26,552 nt of DNA from NCBI GenBank assembly GCA_023412475.1, contig JAEYNR010000043.1:1-26552 (forward strand), in the 5' to 3' direction. How positions within the stretch are numbered: position 1 is the stretch's first letter; each line of letters opens with the position of its first letter. Shown piece after piece: positions 1-7,481 of this stretch. Made by a program: the position numbers and the translations under genes. Below the pieces are notes generated by a model that searched no databases, was not told where the DNA came from, and saw only the letters and a list, made by a program, of their open reading frames with translations. This DNA is from Fibrobacterota bacterium. GTDB taxonomy: Bacteria > Fibrobacterota > Chitinivibrionia > Chitinivibrionales > Chitinispirillaceae.

Positions 1-186
1 AAATGTAAATCCACCAGTGTATACCGTCCCTGGAAAGTAACGATATATATCGCTTTTGAAGCAATAGATAAAGCTCGTGAATTTGAAAAGTATCTGAAAA
101 GCGGCTCAGGTCATGCATTCAGGAAGAGGTATTTTTGCCAAATCCGACAGTATGTTATCGAGCTACAATGTGCCTGCCAGCCCTAA
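1..186 (+). CDS. GIY-YIG nuclease-like protein, 3' fragment
   Basis: The reading frame is open from the first base to a TAA at 184-186, giving 61 residues of a gene whose start lies outside the window. The visible part has the hallmarks of the C-terminal half of small GIY-YIG superfamily endonuclease-like proteins (UvrC-N/YhbQ type): a 'RPWK' turn, a beta strand ending in 'AFE', then 'AREFEKYLKSGSGHAF' matching the usual 'A..RE.YLK.G.GR' helix, where the conserved Glu is a metal ligand in the family. The GIY and YIG motifs themselves would be upstream and cannot be checked. Such small proteins are common and often linked to DNA repair or mobile DNA, but their cellular role is mostly unknown. 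The tail is Cys-rich (CACQP). It is not co-transcribed in any obvious way with the flagellar genes, because about 260 bases and a promoter lie between. Confidence 0.75.
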   Translation, partial: KCKSTSVYRPWKVTIYIAFEAIDKAREFEKYLKSGSGHAFRKRYFCQIRQYVIELQCACQP

Positions 187-262
187 AAAGCCACATAGAA
201 AAAATTACCCCCTGGCAGGAAAAAAACTCCACTTATCCAGGCGGTCCTATCATCCATAAAAA

Positions 263-280
263 ACCATAATTTGATATGGT
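263..280. promoter_or_regulatory. Palindrome, possible sigma-54 activator site
   Basis: An 18-base inverted repeat, ACCATA-N6-TATGGT, is centred about 127 bases upstream of the predicted start of the flgB transcript. Enhancer-binding proteins of sigma-54 usually bind dyads 80-150 bases upstream, so the position fits. No regulator for it is encoded in the window and the match may be chance in AT-rich DNA. The rest of 187-372 shows only an 8-bp inverted repeat (173-180 with 212-219) spanning the stop of the preceding gene, with no T-run. Confidence 0.3.
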
Positions 281-372
281 AATAATTTCACTTTTTCGTA
301 ACTTACTTAAAAAACAACGTGGTATAGAAAAGATTCTATATTTCGTTTCTCGATGATAAGTATCAGAAGCTG

Positions 373-388
373 TGGCATGATGGTTGCA
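373..388 (+). promoter_or_regulatory. Sigma-54 (RpoN) promoter for the flagellar operon
   Basis: TGGCATGATGGTTGCA matches the sigma-54 consensus TGGCACG-N4-TTGCA at all but one specified position. The invariant GG (-24) and GC (-12) are at exactly the required spacing (GG-N10-GC). Transcription would begin near 399, leaving a leader of about 46 bases before the flgB ATG at 446. This also argues against the TTG at 407 as the start, since it would leave only about 8 bases. Class II/III flagellar operons in many Gram-negative bacteria use RpoN with a dedicated activator, so the context supports the call. Confidence 0.8.
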
Positions 389-445
389 TATAAATGGAAC
401 CGTTAATTGGCGACTGATAATGATGAAAACGTGGGGGGGAAAAGC

Positions 446-871
446 ATGCTAGGTGATGCACTGTTTAAAAAAACCAATCTTTCTGTGGTCAATCGCACCA
501 TGGATGCATCGATGCTTCGAGCCAAAGTCATCTCCAACAACATTGCCAATGTTAATACCCCCGGCTACCGAAGGGTAGAGGTTAAATTCGAAAAACAGCT
601 TCGTGAGGCTCTGGACAAGTCGAGGCTTCAGGGAACAATTACTGACAACAAACATATTGATATCGGACGCAAAAACTTGAACGAGGTAAATGCAACGGCA
701 TATCATCCCTATGATCCAACTCTACCCAGTGGGGTTAACAATGTGGACATCGATATGGAGATGGCCAAACTGGCAGAAACCCAACTGACTTACAATTATG
801 CCGTGCGTTTTGGACAGGGTATTTTCAAAAAGTTGAATGCCGCGATTCAGGGAAAGTCGATACAGGGCTAA
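446..871 (+). CDS. flgB: Flagellar basal-body rod protein FlgB
   Basis: FlgB is a proximal rod subunit, exported through the flagellar type III apparatus and assembled above the MS ring. The 141-residue product carries the conserved N-terminal rod/hook motif 'SNNIANVNTPGYRR', in which the 'ANVNTPGY' core is diagnostic, and the usual C-terminal helix with 'Y..AVR..' that packs in the rod. Length is normal for the family (about 130-140). The ATG at 446 is chosen because a G-rich ribosome binding site (seven G at 433-439) lies 6 bases upstream and FlgB proteins begin just before the 'LF.KT' segment. An in-frame TTG at 407 would add 13 residues and sit almost on the transcription start. It is the first gene of the operon, 23 bases before flgC. 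The G7 run as the Shine-Dalgarno is unusual and could be prone to slippage. Confidence 0.93.
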   Translation: MLGDALFKKTNLSVVNRTMDASMLRAKVISNNIANVNTPGYRRVEVKFEKQLREALDKSRLQGTITDNKHIDIGRKNLNEVNATAYHPYDPTLPSGVNNVDIDMEMAKLAETQLTYNYAVRFGQGIFKKLNAAIQGKSIQG

Positions 872-894
872 TTACTAGCAAGGAGAGGTGAAAA

Positions 895-1401
895 ATGGCT
901 CTTTCAGGTGTACTTTCAGGTTTTGAAATCAGTGCTTCGGGAATGCGTGCGCAGAGAATCAGACAGAATGCCATTTCATCGAATCTGGCTAATGCTGAGA
1001 CTACCCGTACTGATACCGGTGGACCGTATCGCCGTAAATTTGTGGTTTTTACTGCTGATAGTGACCGCAGGGATATCAGGTTGTTAAATAAAGAGGTGGC
1101 TCTTGGCGGCAGTAGCACTCAGGAGGACCATTTGAAAATTCCGCCGGAGAATTTTCCCCGTGATGAGCGTTTTTTTGGCAATGGGGTAAATGTTGCGGAG
1201 ATTCGTGAGGACAGCCGTCCGCCAAGAATGGTTTATGACCCTGCGCACCCTGATGCAGATGAGAAGGGGTATGTTGCGATGCCTAATATAAGCATCATTG
1301 AAGAGATGACTGATATGATTGCAGCCACCAGGGCCTATGAGGCAAATGTGACAGCTTTCAATGCAATGAAGGGTATGTATCAGCAGGCTCTTTCTTTATA
1401 G
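895..1401 (+). CDS. flgC: Flagellar basal-body rod protein FlgC
   Basis: FlgC is the second proximal rod subunit. It shows the N-terminal signature 'ISASGMRAQRIRQNAISSNLANAETT' type helix (residues about 12-38) and the C-terminal family motif 'NISIIEEMTDMIAATRAYEANVTAFN' (about residues 128-154), in which 'M.D...A.RAYEAN' is typical of rod and hook proteins. At 168 residues it is somewhat longer than most FlgC (about 135-150). The extra length lies in the middle, around residues 60-110, rich in charged residues. The ATG at 895 follows a clear AGGAGAGG ribosome binding site. It lies between flgB and a small unknown gene and is part of the same transcription unit. Confidence 0.93.
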   Translation: MALSGVLSGFEISASGMRAQRIRQNAISSNLANAETTRTDTGGPYRRKFVVFTADSDRRDIRLLNKEVALGGSSTQEDHLKIPPENFPRDERFFGNGVNVAEIREDSRPPRMVYDPAHPDADEKGYVAMPNISIIEEMTDMIAATRAYEANVTAFNAMKGMYQQALSL

Positions 1402-1413
1402 GAGTGAGATAAG

Positions 1414-1650
1414 GTGAATACAAAGGGGATATCCGGGGATGATGGATGGGCTCAGTTTATCAAGCTAACCCAGGAAGCAAGGGTACGCAATAGCGGTTTG
1501 GCAAATTCTTCATCTTCTGTTTCGGGCTCAAAGAAGGCATCAGCCAGGACAAACTCCTTGCCACTGGTATTAAACGGTGTTTCTTATAATAAGGGTAAAC
1601 CGGATGTGAAGAGGGTGATTTTGGGAGGAAAATTTGACGCGTATGCGTAA
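1414..1650 (+). CDS. Small conserved-looking protein of the flagellar operon, unknown function
   Basis: This 78-residue frame starts at GTG with a purine-rich GGAGTGAGATAAG just upstream and sits 12 bases after flgC and 64 before fliE, in the same direction. The spacing and its place inside a tight operon make it likely to be a real gene. No known domain is recognised. The middle (residues 25-45) is Ser/Ala/Lys-rich and probably disordered. The last 20 residues look like a structured or binding motif, ending 'VILGGKFDAYA', while the N-terminal 20 may form a helix ('WAQFIKLTQEAR'). No signal peptide or membrane segment is visible, so a cytoplasmic chaperone or export-associated role is possible. 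That is speculation from position only. Confidence 0.65.
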   Translation: MNTKGISGDDGWAQFIKLTQEARVRNSGLANSSSSVSGSKKASARTNSLPLVLNGVSYNKGKPDVKRVILGGKFDAYA

Positions 1651-1714
1651 GAGTGATACACTTTGGGCGAAAGCTTTACTCAACAGGTATTTAAGCTTTT
1701 AAGGAGCTGGTGAT

Positions 1715-2017
1715 ATGAATGAAATAAACTCAATCGGTCCTGTTTCGGGTGATGGCAGGATTCAGAAGAGTCAGGGTATAAAGACTGATAAATCCGGGCC
1801 ATCTTTCAAAGACACGTTGAACAGTTTTCTTAGCGATGTCAATGAGATGCAGCAGAAGGCAGATCAGTCTATTCAGAAGATGGTTTCGGGTGAGATAACC
1901 GATGTTCACCAGGTGATGAGCAGTGTAGAGGAGGCCGGTGTTGCTTTCAATATGATGATGGAGATAAGAAACAAGGTAATGGATGCTTATCAGGAGATCA
2001 TGCGCATCAGACTTTAA
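1715..2017 (+). CDS. fliE: Flagellar hook-basal body protein FliE
   Basis: FliE joins the MS ring to the proximal rod and is the first substrate of the export gate. The 100-residue product has the family layout: a variable polar N-terminus, then 'FKDTLNSFLSDVNEMQQKADQS' and the conserved C-terminal block 'GEITDVHQVMSSVEEAGVAFNMMMEIRNKVMDAYQEIMRI'. The 'D.H.VM...A..A..M..EIRNK...AYQEIMR..' pattern is diagnostic. Length is normal. An AAGGAG ribosome binding site precedes the ATG at 1715. It lies directly before fliF, the order found in many phyla. Confidence 0.95.
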   Translation: MNEINSIGPVSGDGRIQKSQGIKTDKSGPSFKDTLNSFLSDVNEMQQKADQSIQKMVSGEITDVHQVMSSVEEAGVAFNMMMEIRNKVMDAYQEIMRIRL

Positions 2018-2061
2018 GCCGATAGCCTGCCAATACTGCGATAAGTCTTAAGGAGAGTATC

Positions 2062-3603
2062 ATGTCAGAGTTTTTTAAACAGTTGATTGCCCAGTTGTCT
2101 GCCATCTGGCAGAAGTTGTCTTTACAGCAGAAAATTATCACAGTGTCACTGGTAGCATTCACATTACTAGGGATGATCGGGCTTCTGATGTGGTCTCAGG
2201 CGGGTGGAAAAAAAGAAGCAGGTTTCAAGGTCCTTTTTTCTGATCTGGAAGTGGAAAAGGCGGCAGATGTTACCGAAGCCTTGCAAAAGGCTAATTACAA
2301 ATACAAGCTGGAAAATAATGGCAGAACAGTACTTGTGGATGCAAAGCAGCTTTATGAAGTCAGAATGAATCTTGCCAGGGAGGGATTGCCTGGAAGTACC
2401 GGTTGGGGTTATGAGCTTTTTGATAAAACCAATTTGGGAATGACCGATTATGTACAGAAGATAAACGCCAGACGTGCTCTGGAAGGTGAGCTTCAGAGGA
2501 CCATCGAAGGACTGGAGGAGGTTAAAAGTGCCCGTGTCCATATTGTAATTCCGGAGCCTACCATATTTCTTGACGCTCAGAAGGATGCTAAAGCTTCGGT
2601 GGTGATAAAATGCGCTTCTGGCCGTCAACTTGGCAAAGAGCAGATCCGCGGTATTACCAATCTGATTTCATCAAGTGTCGATGGGTTAAAACCACAGAAT
2701 ATCTCTGTGGTCGATTTCAAAGGTAAATTGCTCAGCAATCCCTTTGGTGATGACGATCTGGCTCTTGCCAGCTCGCGAAATATGGAGCTTCAGCAAAATG
2801 TGGAAAAGTATCTGGAAAATAAATCCAACCAGATCCTTACAAATATACTGGGGCCTTCGAAGGCTTATGTGAAAATCGCATGTGATCTGGATTTCGATAA
2901 AGTTGAAAAAACCATGGAAATGTATGATCCGGAAAGCAGGGTGGTTCGTTCAGAGGAGCGTATCGATGAAACAGTAAAGAATGCTCCTGATGGTGATAAC
3001 CAGAAGGAACGTTCTCTGACAAATTATGAAATAGACAAAACAGTGCAGAAAATTGTCCAGGAAGTTGGTAACATAAAACGGATCACCATTTCTGTTGCAG
3101 TTGATGGAAGATATGAGATGGGAAGTGATAAGAAAGCCACCTTTATAGCCAGAACTGCAGATGAGCTGCAAAATATAGAGGATTTAGTGAAAAATGCTGT
3201 AGGATATGATCTTACCAGAGGAGATCAGATTGCTGTTTCCTCAATTAAATTCGACAATGAGCTGTTAAGAGAGGAACAGTTAGAGATGCTCAAAAGCGAA
3301 CAGTGGGAAAAATATATGCAGATTGCCAAATATGTGCTTGCTTTCTTTATCGCAGCAGGTTTTCTGCTTTTCCTGAGATACCTGACCAAAACTGTTGCAG
3401 AGGCTATGAATCCGCCCATACCTGCATTGGAAAAATTAGGTTTCGAAGAGCCGGTAGTGGAGGAGATTCCCGAAGAGCTGAAGAAAAGCTCTGAGATTCT
3501 TGAAAGAGTGGAAATGCTGACCAGGGAGGAGCCGGTAAATATTGCAGCGATTATTAGGCAGTGGCTCTCTGAATCAGTATCTTCTGGTAAAAAGAAAAAA
3601 TAA
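2062..3603 (+). CDS. fliF: Flagellar MS-ring protein FliF
   Basis: FliF forms the inner-membrane MS ring that houses the export gate and carries the rotor. The 513-residue product has transmembrane segment 1 at about residues 25-45, then the ring-building motifs. These include the YscJ/FliF domain with 'FKVLFSDLE...A..V...L....YKYKLENNGRTVLV' and 'ARRALEGELQRTIEGLEEVKSARVHIVIPE' (about 138-168). A second ring-building domain covers about 230-330, and transmembrane segment 2 is near residues 424-441. The cytoplasmic C-terminus ends with 'NIAAIIRQWLSES', the conserved FliG-binding helix. Length is typical, at the short end. An AAGGAGAG ribosome binding site lies 8 bases before the ATG. A 103-base gap, without an evident promoter, separates it from fliG. 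Confidence 0.96.
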   Translation: MSEFFKQLIAQLSAIWQKLSLQQKIITVSLVAFTLLGMIGLLMWSQAGGKKEAGFKVLFSDLEVEKAADVTEALQKANYKYKLENNGRTVLVDAKQLYEVRMNLAREGLPGSTGWGYELFDKTNLGMTDYVQKINARRALEGELQRTIEGLEEVKSARVHIVIPEPTIFLDAQKDAKASVVIKCASGRQLGKEQIRGITNLISSSVDGLKPQNISVVDFKGKLLSNPFGDDDLALASSRNMELQQNVEKYLENKSNQILTNILGPSKAYVKIACDLDFDKVEKTMEMYDPESRVVRSEERIDETVKNAPDGDNQKERSLTNYEIDKTVQKIVQEVGNIKRITISVAVDGRYEMGSDKKATFIARTADELQNIEDLVKNAVGYDLTRGDQIAVSSIKFDNELLREEQLEMLKSEQWEKYMQIAKYVLAFFIAAGFLLFLRYLTKTVAEAMNPPIPALEKLGFEEPVVEEIPEELKKSSEILERVEMLTREEPVNIAAIIRQWLSESVSSGKKKK

Positions 3604-3706
3604 GTGTCTTGAAATGAAGTGCCTGAAATATTAAAATATCAAATCAATTGCTCTAATTAGTTATCAACAACTTTTTATCTGCTGGTGGTTTGTTCTGGAA
3701 AAAAAT

Positions 3707-4798
3707 ATGGCGACTCCTACAAGAAAAGAGAAAGACAAGACTGGATTTTACCGGGAGGATTATGACAAGGCATCAAAGCCACGCACAATAGATACTTCCG
3801 CACTTTCTGGTCCAACCAAAGCAGCCATAGTGATGGTGGCACTTGGTTCCGACGCCTCTTCACAGATATTCAAGAATCTGGATGAATCGGATGTAGAACG
3901 ATTGTCGACCGAAATCGCCCGTCTTCAAAATGTTTCTTCTCAGGTGCGTGAAGCAGTTCTTGAAGAGTTTCACAATCTGGCTATCGCGCATCAGTACGTC
4001 ACCCAGGGAGGGCTTGAGTATGCCCGTGAGATACTGGAGACTGCTTTGGGTCCTCGTAAAGCCAAAGAGATATTGGAAAAGGTCCAGCAGACTATCCGTA
4101 CTACCGGCTTTAATCTTCTGGAGAATGTGGATCCAAAGCAGATCGTTAATTTCATTCAAAAGGAGCATCCCCAGACAATTGCTTTACTTCTGGCTCACAT
4201 GGAGCCAAAAAATGCTGCGCCTATAGTATCTGCTTTACCTCAGGAGCTTCAGGTTGATGTTACCACCCGCATTGCTACTATGGAAAGCATATCTCCGGAG
4301 ACACTGGATCAGGTGGAAGAGGTTCTGGTAAGTCAGATTAAATCACTGTTTGGTGGTGATGTTTCTGAGATAGGTGGTGTGAAAGCGGTTGCAGAGATGT
4401 TAAACAGTGTGGATCGTGGAGCTGAGAAGAACATTCTGGGTAATCTGGAAAGGGAGAATCCGGAATTGGCTACCGAGATAAAGAATCTTATGTTTGTGTT
4501 CGAGGATGTTCTGCTTCTGGACGACCGTTCGATGCAGCGGGTGCTCAAGGAAGTGGACACAAAGGATTTGTCTACTGCTCTCAAGGGAGCTTCAGAGGAG
4601 CTACAGGAGAAATTTTTCCACAATATGTCATCCAGAGCTGCAGAGATGATACGGGAGGATATGGAATATTTGGGACCTATCCGTCTGAAGGACGTGGAGG
4701 AAGTTCAGCAGAGAATTGTGGATGTGGTTCGTCGCCTGGAAGAGGATGGCGAAATTATCATAAGTGGACGTGGTGGAGAAGACGACATTGTCGTCTGA
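3707..4798 (+). CDS. fliG: Flagellar motor switch protein FliG
   Basis: FliG is the rotor protein that contacts the stator and transmits torque. It binds FliF through its N-terminal domain and FliM through the middle domain. The 363-residue product has the N-terminal domain from about residue 33 ('LSGPTKAAIVMVALG'), the middle-domain EHPQ motif near residue 153 ('EHPQTIALLLAHM'), and the C-terminal torque domain. The charged helix is visible in 'FEDVLLLDDRSMQRVLKEVDTKDLSTAL', containing the Arg and Asp positions used in stator contact. A Lys-rich extension of about 30 residues precedes the usual start and is absent from most FliG. The ATG at 3707 has only a weak upstream TGGAA. The gene is followed 16 bases later by fliH. 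Confidence 0.95.
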   Translation: MATPTRKEKDKTGFYREDYDKASKPRTIDTSALSGPTKAAIVMVALGSDASSQIFKNLDESDVERLSTEIARLQNVSSQVREAVLEEFHNLAIAHQYVTQGGLEYAREILETALGPRKAKEILEKVQQTIRTTGFNLLENVDPKQIVNFIQKEHPQTIALLLAHMEPKNAAPIVSALPQELQVDVTTRIATMESISPETLDQVEEVLVSQIKSLFGGDVSEIGGVKAVAEMLNSVDRGAEKNILGNLERENPELATEIKNLMFVFEDVLLLDDRSMQRVLKEVDTKDLSTALKGASEELQEKFFHNMSSRAAEMIREDMEYLGPIRLKDVEEVQQRIVDVVRRLEEDGEIIISGRGGEDDIVV

Positions 4799-4814
4799 GA
4801 GGAATACCCGTAAT

Positions 4815-5648
4815 ATGAGCAGCATATCTTCTCCTTCAGAAAATACTGCTTCGCTTATCGACAAGCTTCTGGAAGCCAAAGACCCTGCTACTGTCGGCTT
4901 AAGAAGAATAATCCGTAAAAAAATAGAAGATGTAAATGACTTTCCATTGAAGAAAGCTCAGTTTCAAGAATTTGACAGCCCAAATGGAAAAAAGAAGATT
5001 CTGAGTGAAGAGGAAAAAAGAATTATTGAACTGGAAAAGCAGATTACACAATTTGACATGCGATTAAAAAAACAGCAGGAAAATGAAAAAAGAGCTGTTG
5101 AGGATGCTTACCAGAAGGGTAAAGCCGAGGGCCTAAGACTTGGAGCAGAAAAAGGGAGTTCCGATGCGGCTTCTGTTTACAATAAAAATATCCTGGAGAT
5201 TCAGCAAAGTGTTGCCTCCTTTTTAAAAAAGTTTGAGGATTCTAAACGGGAAATCTTCAGCCACAGTGAACATATCATTCTGAAACTGTGTCTGGAAATA
5301 AGCAGAAAGATTATTTCTTCAGAAGTCGCTACTCGCCAGGATGTTATCCTCAATGTGACAAAAAAAGCTCTCTCTTATATGGCAGAACGGGAAAAACTGG
5401 TAATTCGGATTGCTCCCGACGATCTGGAGATTCTTAATGAAAAAAGAGATTTCTGGGAACCGGTTACCGAGAAATTAAAGAATGTTACAATTGAGCCAGA
5501 TGAGCGTGTAAACAAGGGTGGCTGTATTATCGAGTCCAACAGTGGAACTGTTGATGCCAGATTAGGAATTCAGATAGATGAAATAACCGATCTGATCGAA
5601 AAAATGTGGACAGATAACCATTTTGCAGAAGACAACAGTCAGAACTGA
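4815..5648 (+). CDS. fliH: Flagellar assembly protein FliH (export ATPase regulator)
   Basis: FliH dimerises, holds the FliI ATPase inactive and ties it to the switch complex. The 277-residue product has a polar N-terminus and a long coiled coil (about residues 60-110). It has the family's small-residue ladder 'GKAEGLRLGAEKG' (AxxxG/GxxxG type) and a C-terminal V-ATPase-E-like domain. This last contains 'LEISRKIISSEVATRQDVILNVTKKAL', 'VIRIAPDDLEIL' and 'GGCIIESNSGTVDARLGIQ', the most conserved part of FliH. The ATG at 4815 is chosen with a GAGAGGA site about 12 bases upstream. An in-frame GTG at 4764 would overlap fliG by 35 bases and add 17 residues that do not resemble FliH. The 3' end runs up to the fliI start. 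Confidence 0.9.
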   Translation: MSSISSPSENTASLIDKLLEAKDPATVGLRRIIRKKIEDVNDFPLKKAQFQEFDSPNGKKKILSEEEKRIIELEKQITQFDMRLKKQQENEKRAVEDAYQKGKAEGLRLGAEKGSSDAASVYNKNILEIQQSVASFLKKFEDSKREIFSHSEHIILKLCLEISRKIISSEVATRQDVILNVTKKALSYMAEREKLVIRIAPDDLEILNEKRDFWEPVTEKLKNVTIEPDERVNKGGCIIESNSGTVDARLGIQIDEITDLIEKMWTDNHFAEDNSQN

Positions 5649-5685
5649 TTATTATTTGCAGCAGTTTCCGAAGACCAAGGCAGCT

Positions 5686-7014
5686 ATGGAATCGACAGGA
5701 AGACTTCAAACATATTTGCAGGCCATATCAGGTGCTGAACCCATCAGGGTCCATGGCAAGGTTGCGGAACTGATAGGATTAACAATTGAGTCTACAGGCC
5801 CTTATGCTTCGGTTGGTGATGTCTGTATAATTGAGAAAAACGGGGTAGTGGCCGGTAAAGCAGAAGTTGTAGGATTTAAAAAGGATCGTACACTCCTTAT
5901 GCCGTTGGGACCGGTAGAAGGAATTCATCCTGGCCTTTCTGTAGTAGGAACAAAACGTCCTTTAATGGTCGGAGTTGGTCCTTCTATGATGGGGCGGGTG
6001 CTTGATGGTTTAGGTAATCCACTCGACGGTAAAGGCACACTCAATGTACATACTATGAGATCCATTTTTTCAACTATTCCCAATCCTCTTACTCGTAAAA
6101 GAATTTCGGAACCACTTGAAACTGGTATCAGAACTGTAGATTCTCTTATCACTATAGGCAAGGGGCAGAGAATGGGTATCTTTGCCGGAAGTGGTGTAGG
6201 GAAAAGTGTGCTGATGGGAATGATGGCCAGAAACTGCAGGTCAGATGTATCGGTGATTGCTCTGATAGGGGAGCGGGGAAGAGAAGTACGGGAATTTATT
6301 GAACGGGATCTTGGTGAGGAAGGACTCAAACGTTCAGTGGTGGTGGTAGCAACATCTGATCAACCTGCACTTATCAGGCTAAAAGGTGCCATGGTGGCAG
6401 CTTCGATTGCCGAATATTTTCGTGATCAGGGAAAAGATGTGCTATTTATGGTTGATTCGGTTACCAGGCTTGCATTGGCCCAGAGAGAGATCGGTCTGGC
6501 TATCGGTGAACCACCCGCTACCAGAGGATTTACTCCTTCTGTTTTTTCCATGCTTCCGCAGTTTCTGGAACGTGCCGGAACATCGGATAAAGGCTCGATT
6601 ACCGGTTTATTTACTGTGCTGGTAGAAGGCGACGACATGGATGAGCCCATTGCAGATGCTGCCCGTAGTATTCTTGATGGACACATGGTGCTTTCACGTA
6701 AATTGGCTCATAAGAACCATTTTCCGGCAATCGATGTGCTGGAGAGCATCTCAAGGTGTATGGCTGATGTGGTTGACGATGAACATCTGAAAATCGCAGG
6801 CACACTCAAAGACTACATGGCTGCTTACCGGGAGAATGAGGAACTCATCAATATCGGAGCATACGCTCCGGGAAGCAGTGAGAAAATCGATAAGGCAATA
6901 AAGCTGCATGAACCCCTAAACAACTTTCTAAGGCAGAATCGCAGTGAGAAAAATGAATTTGCAGAAAGCTTTTCCGGACTCATGGAACTGGCAAAAATCG
7001 TTGGAGTCAAATGA
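5686..7014 (+). CDS. fliI: Flagellum-specific ATP synthase-like export ATPase FliI
   Basis: FliI is the hexameric ATPase that unloads chaperones and helps drive export of flagellar subunits. It is related to the F1 beta subunit. The 442-residue product has an N-terminal beta-barrel, Walker A 'AGSGVGKS' near residues 168-175, 'ALIGERGREVREF', Walker B 'DVLFMVDSVTRLA' around residue 250, and 'REIGLAIGEPPATRGFTPSVFS', all standard for FliI/YscN/SctN. Length matches the family (about 440). The ATG at 5686 has AAGG five bases upstream and gives the typical N-terminus. An in-frame TTG at 5623 would overlap fliH by 26 bases. The stop overlaps the fliJ start (ATGATGA), so the two are translationally coupled. 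Confidence 0.95.
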   Translation: MESTGRLQTYLQAISGAEPIRVHGKVAELIGLTIESTGPYASVGDVCIIEKNGVVAGKAEVVGFKKDRTLLMPLGPVEGIHPGLSVVGTKRPLMVGVGPSMMGRVLDGLGNPLDGKGTLNVHTMRSIFSTIPNPLTRKRISEPLETGIRTVDSLITIGKGQRMGIFAGSGVGKSVLMGMMARNCRSDVSVIALIGERGREVREFIERDLGEEGLKRSVVVVATSDQPALIRLKGAMVAASIAEYFRDQGKDVLFMVDSVTRLALAQREIGLAIGEPPATRGFTPSVFSMLPQFLERAGTSDKGSITGLFTVLVEGDDMDEPIADAARSILDGHMVLSRKLAHKNHFPAIDVLESISRCMADVVDDEHLKIAGTLKDYMAAYRENEELINIGAYAPGSSEKIDKAIKLHEPLNNFLRQNRSEKNEFAESFSGLMELAKIVGVK

Positions 7015-7481
7015 TGAAAAAGTTCCGCTTCGCTCTTGAACCGGTACTTTCTTTACGGGAAAGAAAAGAGGAGCAGATAAAGCTGCAGTACGCAGCTAAA
7101 ATAGCGCAGATAGTGGAAACTCAGAAGACTCGTGAAGGTATAGTCAGGGAGCTGCAGAATCTGCAGGAGTCGGAGAAACAAAACCGGGCTGGTGCAAAAA
7201 ACATCACCTTGCTGCGATACTCGGTTGCCTACCGGTTCAAGCTCAAAAATGATCTGTTAATGATCAGTCAAAAGATAGATGATATGAATGCGGAGGCCTT
7301 TGAAATTCACAAACAGTTGATTCAGGCAGCCAAAGAACGCCGGGCTATCGAATTGATTAAGGAGCGTCAGATAAAGCAATGGAAAAAAGAGTACCGGCTC
7401 AATGAGCAGGGGATAATCGATGATATTTCACAGCAGGGCTTTATACGTAAAACCAAATCTGAAAGCTATAAATCTCAGTAA
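7011..7481 (+). CDS. fliJ: Flagellar export protein FliJ
   Basis: FliJ is the coiled-coil stalk that fits into the FliI ring and acts as chaperone-escort protein. The 156-residue product begins with 'FRFALEPVLSLRERKEEQIKLQYA', the usual N-terminal helix of the family ('F.F.L..VL..R...E......'). It is almost entirely predicted two-helix coiled coil up to about residue 135. The start overlaps the fliI stop by four bases. There are two adjacent ATG codons (7011 and 7014), and either could be used. Its last 62 bases also encode the beginning of the downstream exported protein in another frame. FliJ proteins diverge strongly, so identification rests on position, length and pattern together. Confidence 0.88.
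   Translation: MMKKFRFALEPVLSLRERKEEQIKLQYAAKIAQIVETQKTREGIVRELQNLQESEKQNRAGAKNITLLRYSVAYRFKLKNDLLMISQKIDDMNAEAFEIHKQLIQAAKERRAIELIKERQIKQWKKEYRLNEQGIIDDISQQGFIRKTKSESYKSQ

Noticed and set aside
2018..2025. GCCGATAG, resembling a sigma-28 -10 element before fliF
   Set aside because: No TAAA-type -35 at the proper distance and it sits inside a tight operon.
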